Assembly (NCBI RefSeq): GCF_002838835.1
Contig: NZ_NHPP01000002.1
Coordinates: 1 to 64,000, forward strand
DNA: 64,000 nt
From: Siphonobacter sp. SORGH_AS_0500
GTDB taxonomy: Bacteria; Bacteroidota; Bacteroidia; Cytophagales; Spirosomataceae
Reading direction: 5' to 3'
Shown here: piece by piece, positions 52,490 to 60,320 of the stretch
Layout: every line of letters starts with the position of its first letter
Position numbering within the stretch: position 1 is the stretch's first letter
Program-made: the position numbers and the translations under genes
The notes under the pieces: model-generated
Told to the model about the DNA's origin: nothing
The model's database searches: none
Seen by the model: only the letters and a program-made list of their open reading frames with translations

Positions 52490-53918
52490 AAATAGAATTG
52501 TTCAGTACGTAGGGATTACGCTGTTCACCTTACTGTACACAACGGCCTGTAAAGTACCTTCGCTGGTACCAAAAACCGAGAATAGAAAAACCCCTGCGAG
52601 TTATAACAACTCGCAGGACAGTACCAACACTGCTCAGTTGAAGTGGAAGGAATTCTATAACGATCCTTACCTGACGGCCCTGATTGACACCGCCCTGCAT
52701 AATAACCAGGAGTTAAATATGGTGTTGCAGGAGATTGAAATTTCCCGGAACGAAATCAGAGTCAGAAGAGGGGAGTACTTACCTTTCGTTGGCTTGAAAG
52801 CCGGAGTAGGTGTGGATAAAGTGGCCCGTTATACCAACATCGGAGCAATGGAAGCGACTACGGAAATGAAGCCCGGTCGTGCCATGCCTGATCCGGTGCC
52901 TGACTTCCTGGGAGGAGCGTATGCTCGCTGGGAAATTGACATCTGGAATAAGCTGCATAATGCTCAAAAAGCCGCAGTGAATCGGTATCTGGCGACGGTT
53001 GAAGGTAAAAACTTCGTCATTACTTCCCTGGTTGCTGAAATTGCCAACTCCTATTTTGAGTTGCTGGCTCTCGATAACCAGTTAGCGATCCTGAAGCAGA
53101 ACATCGACATTCAGACCAACGCTCTGGAAATTGTTCGCTTGCAGAAGCAGGCTACGCGGGTAACGGAATTAGCCGTTCGTCGATTTGAAGCTCAGGTATT
53201 AAATACACGCAGTTTGCAGTATAAAATTCAGCAACAAATCACTGAAACAGAAAACCGGATTAACTTCCTGCTGGCTCGTTATCCTCAGCCAATTCCCCGT
53301 AACGATGATAGCTTCAATCGCTTAACCCCTCAGGCCATTCAGGCGGGTTTGCCTTCGCAGTTATTAGCCAATCGCCCCGACATCAAACGGGCGGAACAGG
53401 AACTGGCGGCAGCCAAACTGGATGTACAGGTAGCGAAAGCTCAGTTTTATCCCTCGTTGGGAATCAGTGCGGCTTTGGGTTACCGGGCGTTCAATCCGGC
53501 CTATCTGATTAAAACGCCCGAGTCAATTCTGTATTCGCTGGCGGGTGAATTGGTAGGGCCATTGGTAAACCGGAATGCGATCAAAGCAACCTACGCCAAT
53601 GCGAACGCAAAACAGATTCAGGCCGTTTATAACTACGAGAAAACCATTTTGAATGCCTATTTTGAAGTAGCCAATCAGATGGCAAAAATCGGTAACCTGG
53701 AGCAGAGTTACAGTTTGCAGGAAAGAGAAGTGGAAGCTCTGACGCAGTCAACGGCCATTTCCAATGATCTGTTTCAGGCCGCTCGTGCCGATTACATGGA
53801 GGTGTTATTAACCCAACGCGATGCCCTGGAATCGAAGTTTGAATTGATTGAAACCAAAAAGCAGCAACTGAACGCCATGGTAAATATTTACCAGGCTCTA
53901 GGCGGTGGCTGGAATTAG
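52482..53918 (+). CDS. RND efflux outer-membrane factor lipoprotein (NodT/OprM type)
   Basis: From MVKNRIVQYVGITLFTLL the protein is 478 residues with a lipobox (TTACK, cysteine 23). Starts further upstream in frame (52383, 52443) would bury this signal. TolC fold: WKEFYNDPYLTALIDTALHN, GGAYARWEIDIWNKLHNAQK, LPSQLLANRPDIKRAEQELA, then YPSLGISAALG. Forms the outer-membrane duct of the tripartite pump; last gene of the operon, ended by a strong terminator. Confidence 0.95.
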   Translation: MVKNRIVQYVGITLFTLLYTTACKVPSLVPKTENRKTPASYNNSQDSTNTAQLKWKEFYNDPYLTALIDTALHNNQELNMVLQEIEISRNEIRVRRGEYLPFVGLKAGVGVDKVARYTNIGAMEATTEMKPGRAMPDPVPDFLGGAYARWEIDIWNKLHNAQKAAVNRYLATVEGKNFVITSLVAEIANSYFELLALDNQLAILKQNIDIQTNALEIVRLQKQATRVTELAVRRFEAQVLNTRSLQYKIQQQITETENRINFLLARYPQPIPRNDDSFNRLTPQAIQAGLPSQLLANRPDIKRAEQELAAAKLDVQVAKAQFYPSLGISAALGYRAFNPAYLIKTPESILYSLAGELVGPLVNRNAIKATYANANAKQIQAVYNYEKTILNAYFEVANQMAKIGNLEQSYSLQEREVEALTQSTAISNDLFQAARADYMEVLLTQRDALESKFELIETKKQQLNAMVNIYQALGGGWN

Positions 53919-53940
53919 GTTTGTTTAGAAATAGTTTCCC

Positions 53941-53968
53941 AAATGCCCTGCTGAGAAGCAGGGCATTT
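53941..53968 (+). terminator. Terminator of the RND operon
   Basis: AAATGCCCTGCT pairs with AGCAGGGCATTT around GAGA, then T-run. Confidence 0.9.
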
Positions 53969-54076
53969 TTTATTTATAATCAAAACAATAGCTTTCTGTC
54001 GTGACTCAGTAATGCTACCTGAGATCGCCTCAGCGATGCATAGCTGCCAATTATTCTATTACAGGGAATGAAGGGT

Positions 54077-54084
54077 TATCTTTG
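54077..54084 (+). promoter_or_regulatory. -7 box of the lipoprotein gene at 54.1 kb
   Basis: TATCTTTG, exact TAnnTTTG. It overlaps the TTG at 54082 that would otherwise be taken as start, so translation must begin later, best at GTG 54109. Confidence 0.55.
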
Positions 54085-54108
54085 AGTGATCAACATAACG
54101 TATTACTC

Positions 54109-54681
54109 GTGAAGTTACTTTGTTTATTACCCCTTGCCTTCCTAGCAGCCTTAGTGGCCTGCACGCCGACGAAAGAAGAAGTCTGTTCAAAAATTGATGA
54201 AGCCATTCGGGCCAACATGGAGGACATCGCCGAAACCTATCAGCTTTCCCTGGCTATTTTCGATATCAAGACCGTCGCTTTCGATACGATCAATGAAAAC
54301 CAACTCGACCGCATGCGATTGGCTACGAATGAAGTGTATACTAAGGTATTCTGGAATAAATACCAGGATCAAAAAGAGAGGATCGAAGAAAAGCTTAATG
54401 AAGTAGAAGCCGATCAGAAAAGGGGTGTACAGCCTACGGCTGCTCATAAGATAGAAATGGAAGACGCAGCCAAGCGAATGATTATTCTTTACGACTCTCT
54501 GAAACATTACCTAACGATAGATTCCACCCTACAGGCCCGCATTAAAACGCGTCAGGACACCAGCAAAACGTATTTGTATAGCAGAACCTATAACAAGTAT
54601 AGGCTCGGAGGAAAGTTAACTATGGATACGAGTCGGTATGTGATTGATGAAAAATATAACGTGGTTCGGTTGATGAATTAA
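54109..54681 (+). CDS. Lipoprotein of unknown function
   Basis: 190 residues if GTG 54109 is used; a start at TTG 54082 would fall in the promoter box. Lipobox LAALVACTP with the lipid cysteine at about residue 18. After it, EEVCSKIDEAIRANMEDIAE and a long charged helical region (KDQKERIEEKLNEVEAD-like) and a C-terminal beta-rich tail with KYRLGGKLTMDTSRYVIDEK. Probably a periplasm-facing coiled-coil protein. No family recognised. It lies between the RND terminator and a region with a LacI-type operator, and is not clearly part of either unit. Confidence 0.75.
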   Translation: MKLLCLLPLAFLAALVACTPTKEEVCSKIDEAIRANMEDIAETYQLSLAIFDIKTVAFDTINENQLDRMRLATNEVYTKVFWNKYQDQKERIEEKLNEVEADQKRGVQPTAAHKIEMEDAAKRMIILYDSLKHYLTIDSTLQARIKTRQDTSKTYLYSRTYNKYRLGGKLTMDTSRYVIDEKYNVVRLMN

Positions 54682-54876
54682 AAAAGAGGAGTGAGTTTAA
54701 AGGAAACTAAAATATAGAAGGCAAAAGGATGCCTGAATAGGTATGGTTAACTAATTCAAAAAGATCTGGTAAGCGACACGCCCTCATGTAAAGGTTGAAG
54801 AAATGTAAGCTGTTGCGATTGTTGGGTAGCATCAATTTTAGTAAACTGAATTTTTTTTACGTTTGTTAGATTATTC

Positions 54877-54887
54877 GCAAACGTTTC
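54877..54887. promoter_or_regulatory. Orphan LacI-type operator half-perfect site
   Basis: GCAAACGTTTC differs by one base from the first eleven bases of the GCAAACGTTTGC sites at 62563 and 62587. An ACGTTTG half site lies at 54859-54865. It is 35 bases ahead of the receptor relic. Confidence 0.55.
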
Positions 54888-54921
54888 GATATTCCATTTT
54901 TTTAAGTAGTTAGGCATCCAG

Positions 54922-54993
54922 TTGATTCAAAAATCAATCATACTTACCATGGTAGTATGTGGGCTTTTATTCCAACTTACTTACGTTAGCTGA
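54922..54993 (+). pseudogene. Relic of a SusC/TonB-receptor signal peptide
   Basis: In one frame the sequence reads LIQKSIILTMVVCGLLFQLT then YVS and a stop. A KSIILT(x)GLLFQLTYVS segment is the hallmark of many SusC-type TonB-receptor signal peptides in Bacteroidota. The rest of the gene is missing; downstream bases have stops in all frames. A LacI-type operator sits just upstream, as expected for such a receptor promoter. So a receptor gene once started here and has been deleted or eroded. Confidence 0.55.
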
Positions 54994-55233
54994 GTATATA
55001 CTTTAATATTTCTATCAGGTTGGTAGATTAGTTTAAATGTAAAGGGCATACTCCCATTAGTTAAACCGTAATTATATGCTGGTTTCTAGTAGCGGATATA
55101 CTGAAGTTAAAAGACTGCTGCCAATTTGATTCCAGCTGAATGAATCTGTGTAGAAATAGAATGAATGTGCCTTAAACTAGTAGATTCACTATTAATAGCG
55201 AAGTAAGACAGGTAATAATTTCAAGAGAGACAG

Positions 55234-56226
55234 TTACAGCGTCCCCCCAGACACATACACAGATTCTACCATCCACTGCTGAGCGGTTAGCCCGTAATGC
55301 ATGCATTCAAACATAGCGGCAATCGCTTGTTTTCCTAGTTTGCGACCACTGGTTTCTACGTAGGAAACTTCGGGATAATAATTCTGAGGAATGGTGCCGT
55401 CGCTGATCGCAATGATGCCTACCTGAGTTGGAACCTGAATGCCTGATTGCTGAACCGCTTTTAACACACCCAGAAGAATTTCATCGCTCATGGAAAAAAT
55501 GGTATCAAAGGAAGCGTCCGAGGTAAGCATCTGATACGTTTGTTGATAGGCGTGCGTCTGACTGGTGACTTCAAGAGCCTGATACGCTACGCCTTGGCTT
55601 TCCAGTTCATCGAGGAAAGCCTGCCGACGAATCATGGAAATGGACATGTTATGATGACCAAACAAAGCCAATACTCGCTGTTTTTTCTGGGCAATGAGTG
55701 CCTGAGCCGCCAGACGAGCCGCCTGTTCATCGGCCAGGCATACCTTAAGACAAGGTTCCCAGGTAGGAACCTTGTCGAAAAACAGAACCGGAATGGAATG
55801 TTCAGCTAGCTTGAGAAAGGCACTAATGTCTTTGGTTTCGGACGTCAGAGAAGCGAAGATTCCAGCTACTCGATTTTCCTTGCATACCTTCAGATTAAAT
55901 AACTCCATAACCGGATCATCCCCGGACTGCAAAATCAGCAGCGAGTATCCCTGCTTTTTCACTTCTTCTTCCAGAGATGCCAGAAAGAAATTATAAAAAT
56001 AGCTGGATATGGAAGGAACTATCACCCCAAAGAGCTTGCTCTGATTGGTCCTTAAGTTGACGGCGTAGGTATTAGGTTCGTAGTCGAGTTCGGCTGACAA
56101 TTCCCACACTTTCTTTTTAGTGGCTTCAGAAATATCCGGGTGGTTTTTAAGTGCTCGGGATACGGTACTGATACTCAGGCCTAAAAGTTCAGAAAGTTTT
56201 CGTAGTGTGGTAGGTTCAGCTTTCAT
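55234..56226 (-). CDS. LacI-family transcriptional regulator
   Basis: 330 residues. Amino-terminal helix-turn-helix (about 6-27, TTLRKLSELLGLSISTVSRA) with hinge helix NTYAVNLRTNQSKLFGVIVP, then the periplasmic-binding-like sugar-sensing domain (60-330, with FSMSDEILLGVLKAVQQ and IAISDG). Such proteins bind palindromes of the kind GCAAACGTTTGC, two perfect copies of which lie before the receptor gene at 62.5 kb and one near-copy 350 bases past this gene. Most likely regulator of the sugar locus that runs upstream of it on the minus strand. The inducer is not known; a fructose or sucrose derivative is plausible. Confidence 0.9.
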   Translation of the reverse strand: MKAEPTTLRKLSELLGLSISTVSRALKNHPDISEATKKKVWELSAELDYEPNTYAVNLRTNQSKLFGVIVPSISSYFYNFFLASLEEEVKKQGYSLLILQSGDDPVMELFNLKVCKENRVAGIFASLTSETKDISAFLKLAEHSIPVLFFDKVPTWEPCLKVCLADEQAARLAAQALIAQKKQRVLALFGHHNMSISMIRRQAFLDELESQGVAYQALEVTSQTHAYQQTYQMLTSDASFDTIFSMSDEILLGVLKAVQQSGIQVPTQVGIIAISDGTIPQNYYPEVSYVETSGRKLGKQAIAAMFECMHYGLTAQQWMVESVYVSGGTL

Positions 56227-56349
56227 GAGGATTGTATCTACAATTTACGCTACTCGTCAGTAGGTATAAATCGTTTCGAGCGGAAAGAAATTTATTTTGT
56301 AAAATAGTGCAAAATAAATAAAATTTAGCACGATACAATCACACTCTAC

Positions 56350-57228
56350 TTAGAGTATTCCTCTCAATCGCTGGGAGGCAGTATCAATACCCTGCTGAAC
56401 GCATATGGCCAGAGGACTATTTCGTAGATACGCCTTAACGAAGCCCGCCCAGAACGCATCGCCCGCCCCCGTAGCATCTTTAATGTCGGAAATAGCTTGA
56501 GCAGGTAAGTATTGCCAGTCTTCCTGAGCGTGTTTGTACCACACTCCATCCCCGCCGCAGGTAAGACATACTACGTTGGACTGGAGATTGGACAAGTATA
56601 CTTTCGCCTGCACAATGCTCATGGGCTCGCCCGTCATTCGGCTTACATCGTCGAGACTGAATTTGAACAAAGGTTTAAACATTTGTAGCTTCTCCAAAGT
56701 CTGGCGGGCCTCCTCAGGATTCGCCCAGATTTTTTCGGAGTAATTCCAGTCAATCGATACCGGAATGCCTCGCTGAGCGGCTTTGTCGAAAGCCTGTAAA
56801 ATGGTGTCACGGGCGGGTTGCTGGCTCAGGGCAAAGGCAGAGGTATGCAGTAGGCCTGCTGGCTCAATCAAATCGTCGGTAATGGGAGCAATCTGAGCAT
56901 CGGCACCCCGATACGGTATAAAATCGGGCGTACCCTTCGTTCGGCCTACAACGATGAGTGACGTGGCGTGCTGAGCCATCGTCGCTACATATGAGGTATC
57001 GAGGCCAATGCTTTGTAAATGATCGAGCAGTTGACGGCCCAGTCCATCTTGACCCACTGCAGCAACCAGTCGCGTTGGAACCTGATAAGTATGAAGGAAT
57101 CGGCAAAAGTTTGCAGCACTTCCGCCAGGATGAAGGCCAAGGGAGGCCGCCTGTCCCAAATGATCTACATATTCACAGCTAATGGCGTCTATTAGTAATT
57201 CCCCTATAACAAGGACGTAAGATTGCAT
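56350..57228 (-). CDS. PfkB-family sugar kinase, probable fructokinase
   Basis: 292 residues. PfkB signatures: GELLIDAISCEYVDHLG at the start, GGSAANFCRFL, and near the end DIKDATGAGDAFWAGFVKAY with the catalytic Asp in the DATGAGD motif. The sugar-binding NYSEKIW and KFSLDDVSRMTGE segments fit the fructokinase group. In a locus with an invertase-like hydrolase it would phosphorylate free fructose for glycolysis. Twelve bases from the hydrolase gene, so co-transcribed. Other ribokinase-type substrates cannot be excluded. Confidence 0.85.
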   Translation of the reverse strand: MQSYVLVIGELLIDAISCEYVDHLGQAASLGLHPGGSAANFCRFLHTYQVPTRLVAAVGQDGLGRQLLDHLQSIGLDTSYVATMAQHATSLIVVGRTKGTPDFIPYRGADAQIAPITDDLIEPAGLLHTSAFALSQQPARDTILQAFDKAAQRGIPVSIDWNYSEKIWANPEEARQTLEKLQMFKPLFKFSLDDVSRMTGEPMSIVQAKVYLSNLQSNVVCLTCGGDGVWYKHAQEDWQYLPAQAISDIKDATGAGDAFWAGFVKAYLRNSPLAICVQQGIDTASQRLRGIL

Positions 57229-57239
57229 GAGTTAGTGGA

Positions 57240-58430
57240 TTAGATAAGCGAAAAAGAAAATCCAGATAAGCTTAGTTCGGCAATTACGGCTCCGGCGGCA
57301 CTCCAGGTACAGAGCGGAACGCCAATGGGGTCCTTGCTTAACCCGTGTAGATTTTCGTAAAAACCGAAGGAAGCGGCGGAGGTATGTTTGTGATTGGCTC
57401 GGTGGATGTATTCGGTTACCTGCTGGGCCAATTCTACTTCCTGACAGGCCATGAGTCCAGCAACGAGGAAGCCGTTCCAGACGGGCCATAACCCCCCGTT
57501 GTGAAATTCATGGGGAAAATTCCTGAACCCATAGGCGTGATTATGCCGGAGTTCCTCCATGAAAAAAGTATCTTCTTCAATGGCCGGAGAAAAGGAAGCT
57601 AACAAATCCTGCTGGGACTGCAAAGATGACCGGATGAAGTTGATCAGGGTCACCTTTTGATCCGGCGTACCCAGTCCCAAAAGCAGAGCCAGAGCGTTAG
57701 CCTGTAGATCGAACTGCGGATAGATTCGGGCGGGATTGAACCCCAACAACCAGTATGGTTTCTGCACTAACGGCATTTGGTGCACCATATTGGCGGCATA
57801 TAATCCGGTAGTACGCTCACTGTACCAGAAATTGACTTGCAGAAGTGAGCGAATCTGCTGAGCTTTTTCACGATAAGCCTGATCATGGTAATAGGCTGCC
57901 GCCAGCTCCAGTGCCCAGAGTCGAAGCAACTGGTCGTATAAAATGTAGCCGTGTTGAATGTATTCGTCGGCCCAGTCGCCACTTTGGGGGACGTAGATCA
58001 GACCTTTTCCGTTGAATTCCCATGCCTCCAGTACTGCCAAACACTTTTGCACCTGGGGCTGGTATTGGTCGGCCAGGGTCGTATCCTCCGTATGAAGCGT
58101 ATAGAACAGCAGGCCAATCACCGCCCAGGAAGGATTGTCGGCCCGGCCAACGGTACCGCCGTAGCTAACAGCGTTTGTACCGGGCGTAACGTTGCTGGGC
58201 ATAAACCCCACCGGATGCTGATGATCGAACAAGGTCTGAAGGGTCGCCTTCGCCGTTTGGATCAGGGCAGGGTCCTGACTGGCCAGGGCGGCCAGACTCG
58301 TGATGACGCCGTCGCGGGTCCAGACGCGTTTGTAGTTGTCGTGTTCATGAACGGCAGCGGTAAATCCCGTTGGGGTTGCCGCTTGCTGCAACAAGTGCAG
58401 ACTGCGTTCGTAATCGGAAATAGATAGCAT
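57240..58430 (-). CDS. GH100-like (neutral invertase-type) glycoside hydrolase
   Basis: 396 residues with an (alpha/alpha)6-barrel pattern. The motifs VWTRDGVITSLAAL (general-acid region), SGDWADEYIQHGYILYDQLL, PHEFHNGGLWPVWNGFLVAG and CTWSAAGAVIAEL correspond in order to conserved blocks of alkaline/neutral invertases (FVRDFV, HNGGSWPVLLW, TWSIAGYL). No signal peptide, so cytosolic. Predicted to split sucrose into glucose and fructose. It could also be another intracellular alpha-glucosidic enzyme of this barrel class; the neighbouring fructokinase and MFS sucrose-type transporter favour sucrose. Confidence 0.7.
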   Translation of the reverse strand: MLSISDYERSLHLLQQAATPTGFTAAVHEHDNYKRVWTRDGVITSLAALASQDPALIQTAKATLQTLFDHQHPVGFMPSNVTPGTNAVSYGGTVGRADNPSWAVIGLLFYTLHTEDTTLADQYQPQVQKCLAVLEAWEFNGKGLIYVPQSGDWADEYIQHGYILYDQLLRLWALELAAAYYHDQAYREKAQQIRSLLQVNFWYSERTTGLYAANMVHQMPLVQKPYWLLGFNPARIYPQFDLQANALALLLGLGTPDQKVTLINFIRSSLQSQQDLLASFSPAIEEDTFFMEELRHNHAYGFRNFPHEFHNGGLWPVWNGFLVAGLMACQEVELAQQVTEYIHRANHKHTSAASFGFYENLHGLSKDPIGVPLCTWSAAGAVIAELSLSGFSFSLI

Positions 58431-58442
58431 GAAAGCAGTTAA

Positions 58443-59783
58443 TTAGCGTGAAGCATACGCCAGTTCTGGCTGGCGGGTGCGGCCCATTTTCAGCGTGAGG
58501 GTCAATGCCGCCGCTATTGTAATCAGTACGCCCGCAAAGTAGATGGCATATACGGGATTACCCTGGAGCACATACCGATAGATGTAGCGAAACGTCAGGG
58601 TTTCCAGCATCATTGGCATCACAATGAACATGTTGAGGATACCCATATAAATGCCCGTCTTTTCTTCGGGAATGCTTCCGGCTAGAATGACGTACGGCGT
58701 TCCCATCATACTGGCCCAGCCAATTCCGAAACCAATCATTGGCAGAAAGAGCAGGGAGGTATTGGAAATCAGTGGTAGTACCAGCAAGCCAACTCCTGCC
58801 AACAGCAAACTCAACGTGTGGATACCCACTGGACTGATTTTCTTGGCTAGCCAGCCCAGCAGGAAAGCCGTACAAAACGTCACAATGTTATAGGTGGCAT
58901 TGACCTTCCCCGTTAGTAGCTGAGCCGAGCTAAAAGCCAGTGAGTTAGGGTCCTGGGTATTGAAAATGGTTTTGGCCAGACACAACGTGATGAATTGCCA
59001 GTAAACAAACATGGCGTACCAATTGAAAAGATAGACCACCCCCAATCGCCGCATCAGCGGAGGCATGTCCTGAAAGGCCTGAGCAATGTCCCGAAAAATA
59101 TAACCGATGCCGTGATGGGTTTCTTGTTTAATCTGTTGAATCTGCTGTTCGGTTAAGGGGTACTCTTTCGTCGTAAAAATTGTGTAAAAGACCGAAGTAA
59201 GGGAGGCCACGGCCCCAATGAGAAAGGCCGCGTACGTAGAGTAGGTAATGTGATTGCTGCTGCGGCTATTTTCAAGAATCAGCCCCGAAGCGACCAGCAA
59301 ACTGGGCGTCAGGTTGGCCAAGGTAATGCCCAGGCCGGTAAAAAAGCTTTGGGTTAAAAAACCCGTAGCGTGTTGGGAGGGTGGAAGTTTATCACTGACG
59401 AAAGCCCGGTACGGTTCCATTGTGATGTTATTAGCCGCATCCAGAATCCACAGTAAACCCGCTGCCATCCATAGTGTTCGGCTGAAAGGCATCAGGAGTA
59501 GGCAGATGCTACAAAAAATAGCCCCGATCATGAAGTAAGGAACCCGTCGGCCAAAGCGGCTGATGGTTTTATCGCTCATGGCTCCTACGATGGGCTGGAT
59601 GATTAACCCCGTCATGGGACCAGCCAGATTTAACAGGGGAATATCATCCGGATTGGCTCCCAGGTAGGAATACAGCGGTGTCATGTTGGTTTGCTGTAAT
59701 CCAAAACTGTATTGAATGCCGAAAAAGCCCACATTCATATTGATGATGGACCTGAAACTGAGCGAGGGCTTAATGAATGCCAT
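58443..59783 (-). CDS. MFS disaccharide transporter, sucrose/SLC45-like
   Basis: 446 residues, twelve helices. It contains the SLC45-type features NMNVGFFGIQYSFGLQQTNM, IQPIVGAMSDKTISRFGRRV followed by PYFMIGAIF, and a WILDAANNITMEPYRAFVSD segment. These are the proton-linked sucrose/maltose transporters. It would carry the sugar across the inner membrane after the TonB receptor brings it into the periplasm. It lies 12 bases upstream of the hydrolase gene, so one operon. Confidence 0.85.
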   Translation of the reverse strand: MAFIKPSLSFRSIINMNVGFFGIQYSFGLQQTNMTPLYSYLGANPDDIPLLNLAGPMTGLIIQPIVGAMSDKTISRFGRRVPYFMIGAIFCSICLLLMPFSRTLWMAAGLLWILDAANNITMEPYRAFVSDKLPPSQHATGFLTQSFFTGLGITLANLTPSLLVASGLILENSRSSNHITYSTYAAFLIGAVASLTSVFYTIFTTKEYPLTEQQIQQIKQETHHGIGYIFRDIAQAFQDMPPLMRRLGVVYLFNWYAMFVYWQFITLCLAKTIFNTQDPNSLAFSSAQLLTGKVNATYNIVTFCTAFLLGWLAKKISPVGIHTLSLLLAGVGLLVLPLISNTSLLFLPMIGFGIGWASMMGTPYVILAGSIPEEKTGIYMGILNMFIVMPMMLETLTFRYIYRYVLQGNPVYAIYFAGVLITIAAALTLTLKMGRTRQPELAYASR

Positions 59784-59855
59784 ACGTGCTGGAAGGCAAG
59801 GGGGGTGAAATGGAGAAAAAACGGGCGGAGGACGTTCCCCCCGCCCGGTAAATAC

Positions 59856-60320
59856 TCAGAAAGTTAATAATAAACTGGCTGAGATGGTACGACCCGTGAT
59901 GGATCGTGCCCGAACAATATTGGTAGCGTTATCCGTAATGGAGCTGTCTTCGGCCTCCGTCAGCCCCAGTGTATTGGTAATGTTGTTGCCACTGATGGTT
60001 CCCGTGAGGAAAGAGCTGAATCGGTAGTTGATGTATGGATTGAAAATAACGTATCCTCTCATCTTTAACTGATTGACATCCTGCGTATACGAACCTGCCG
60101 TTCCAATCGTACTTACACCGATGGACAAGGGACCCGCCGTATAGCTGGGCAGAAGGGTAAAGATAAAAGGAGACTGGCGGCGGGGGAAGTTACCCTGATT
60201 AGCACCCTGCGTAATTTTAGCGTCGGTCAGTGTAGCACTGGCATTGATCGTGAAGGCTTTGGACAGCTTCACAATGGTTTCAATCTCCAGACCAAACGAG
60301 CGGTAGTGGTTGGCTATCAC
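59856..60320 (-). CDS. TonB-dependent receptor, C-terminal part (split gene, part 2)
   Basis: 154 residues of outer-membrane barrel: ANHYRSFGLEIETIVKLSKA, PFIFTLLPSYTAGPLSIGVS, FNPYINYRFSSFLTGTISGN and a last strand ending ISASLLLTF with a terminal phenylalanine, as barrel insertion requires. The frame extends in the same direction to about 60362 as DEQGGFEATTQRV, a stretch characteristic of this receptor family just before the final strands. That shows it belongs to the upstream part. Confidence 0.85.
   Translation of the reverse strand: MIANHYRSFGLEIETIVKLSKAFTINASATLTDAKITQGANQGNFPRRQSPFIFTLLPSYTAGPLSIGVSTIGTAGSYTQDVNQLKMRGYVIFNPYINYRFSSFLTGTISGNNITNTLGLTEAEDSSITDNATNIVRARSITGRTISASLLLTF

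Larger units (their letters stand above)
54682..55233. other. AT-rich gap with an orphan operator and a receptor relic
   Basis: Holds the operator-like site at 54877 and the relic of a TonB-receptor signal peptide at 54922. The rest (55000-55233) has stop codons in all frames and no gene visible. Confidence 0.6.
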
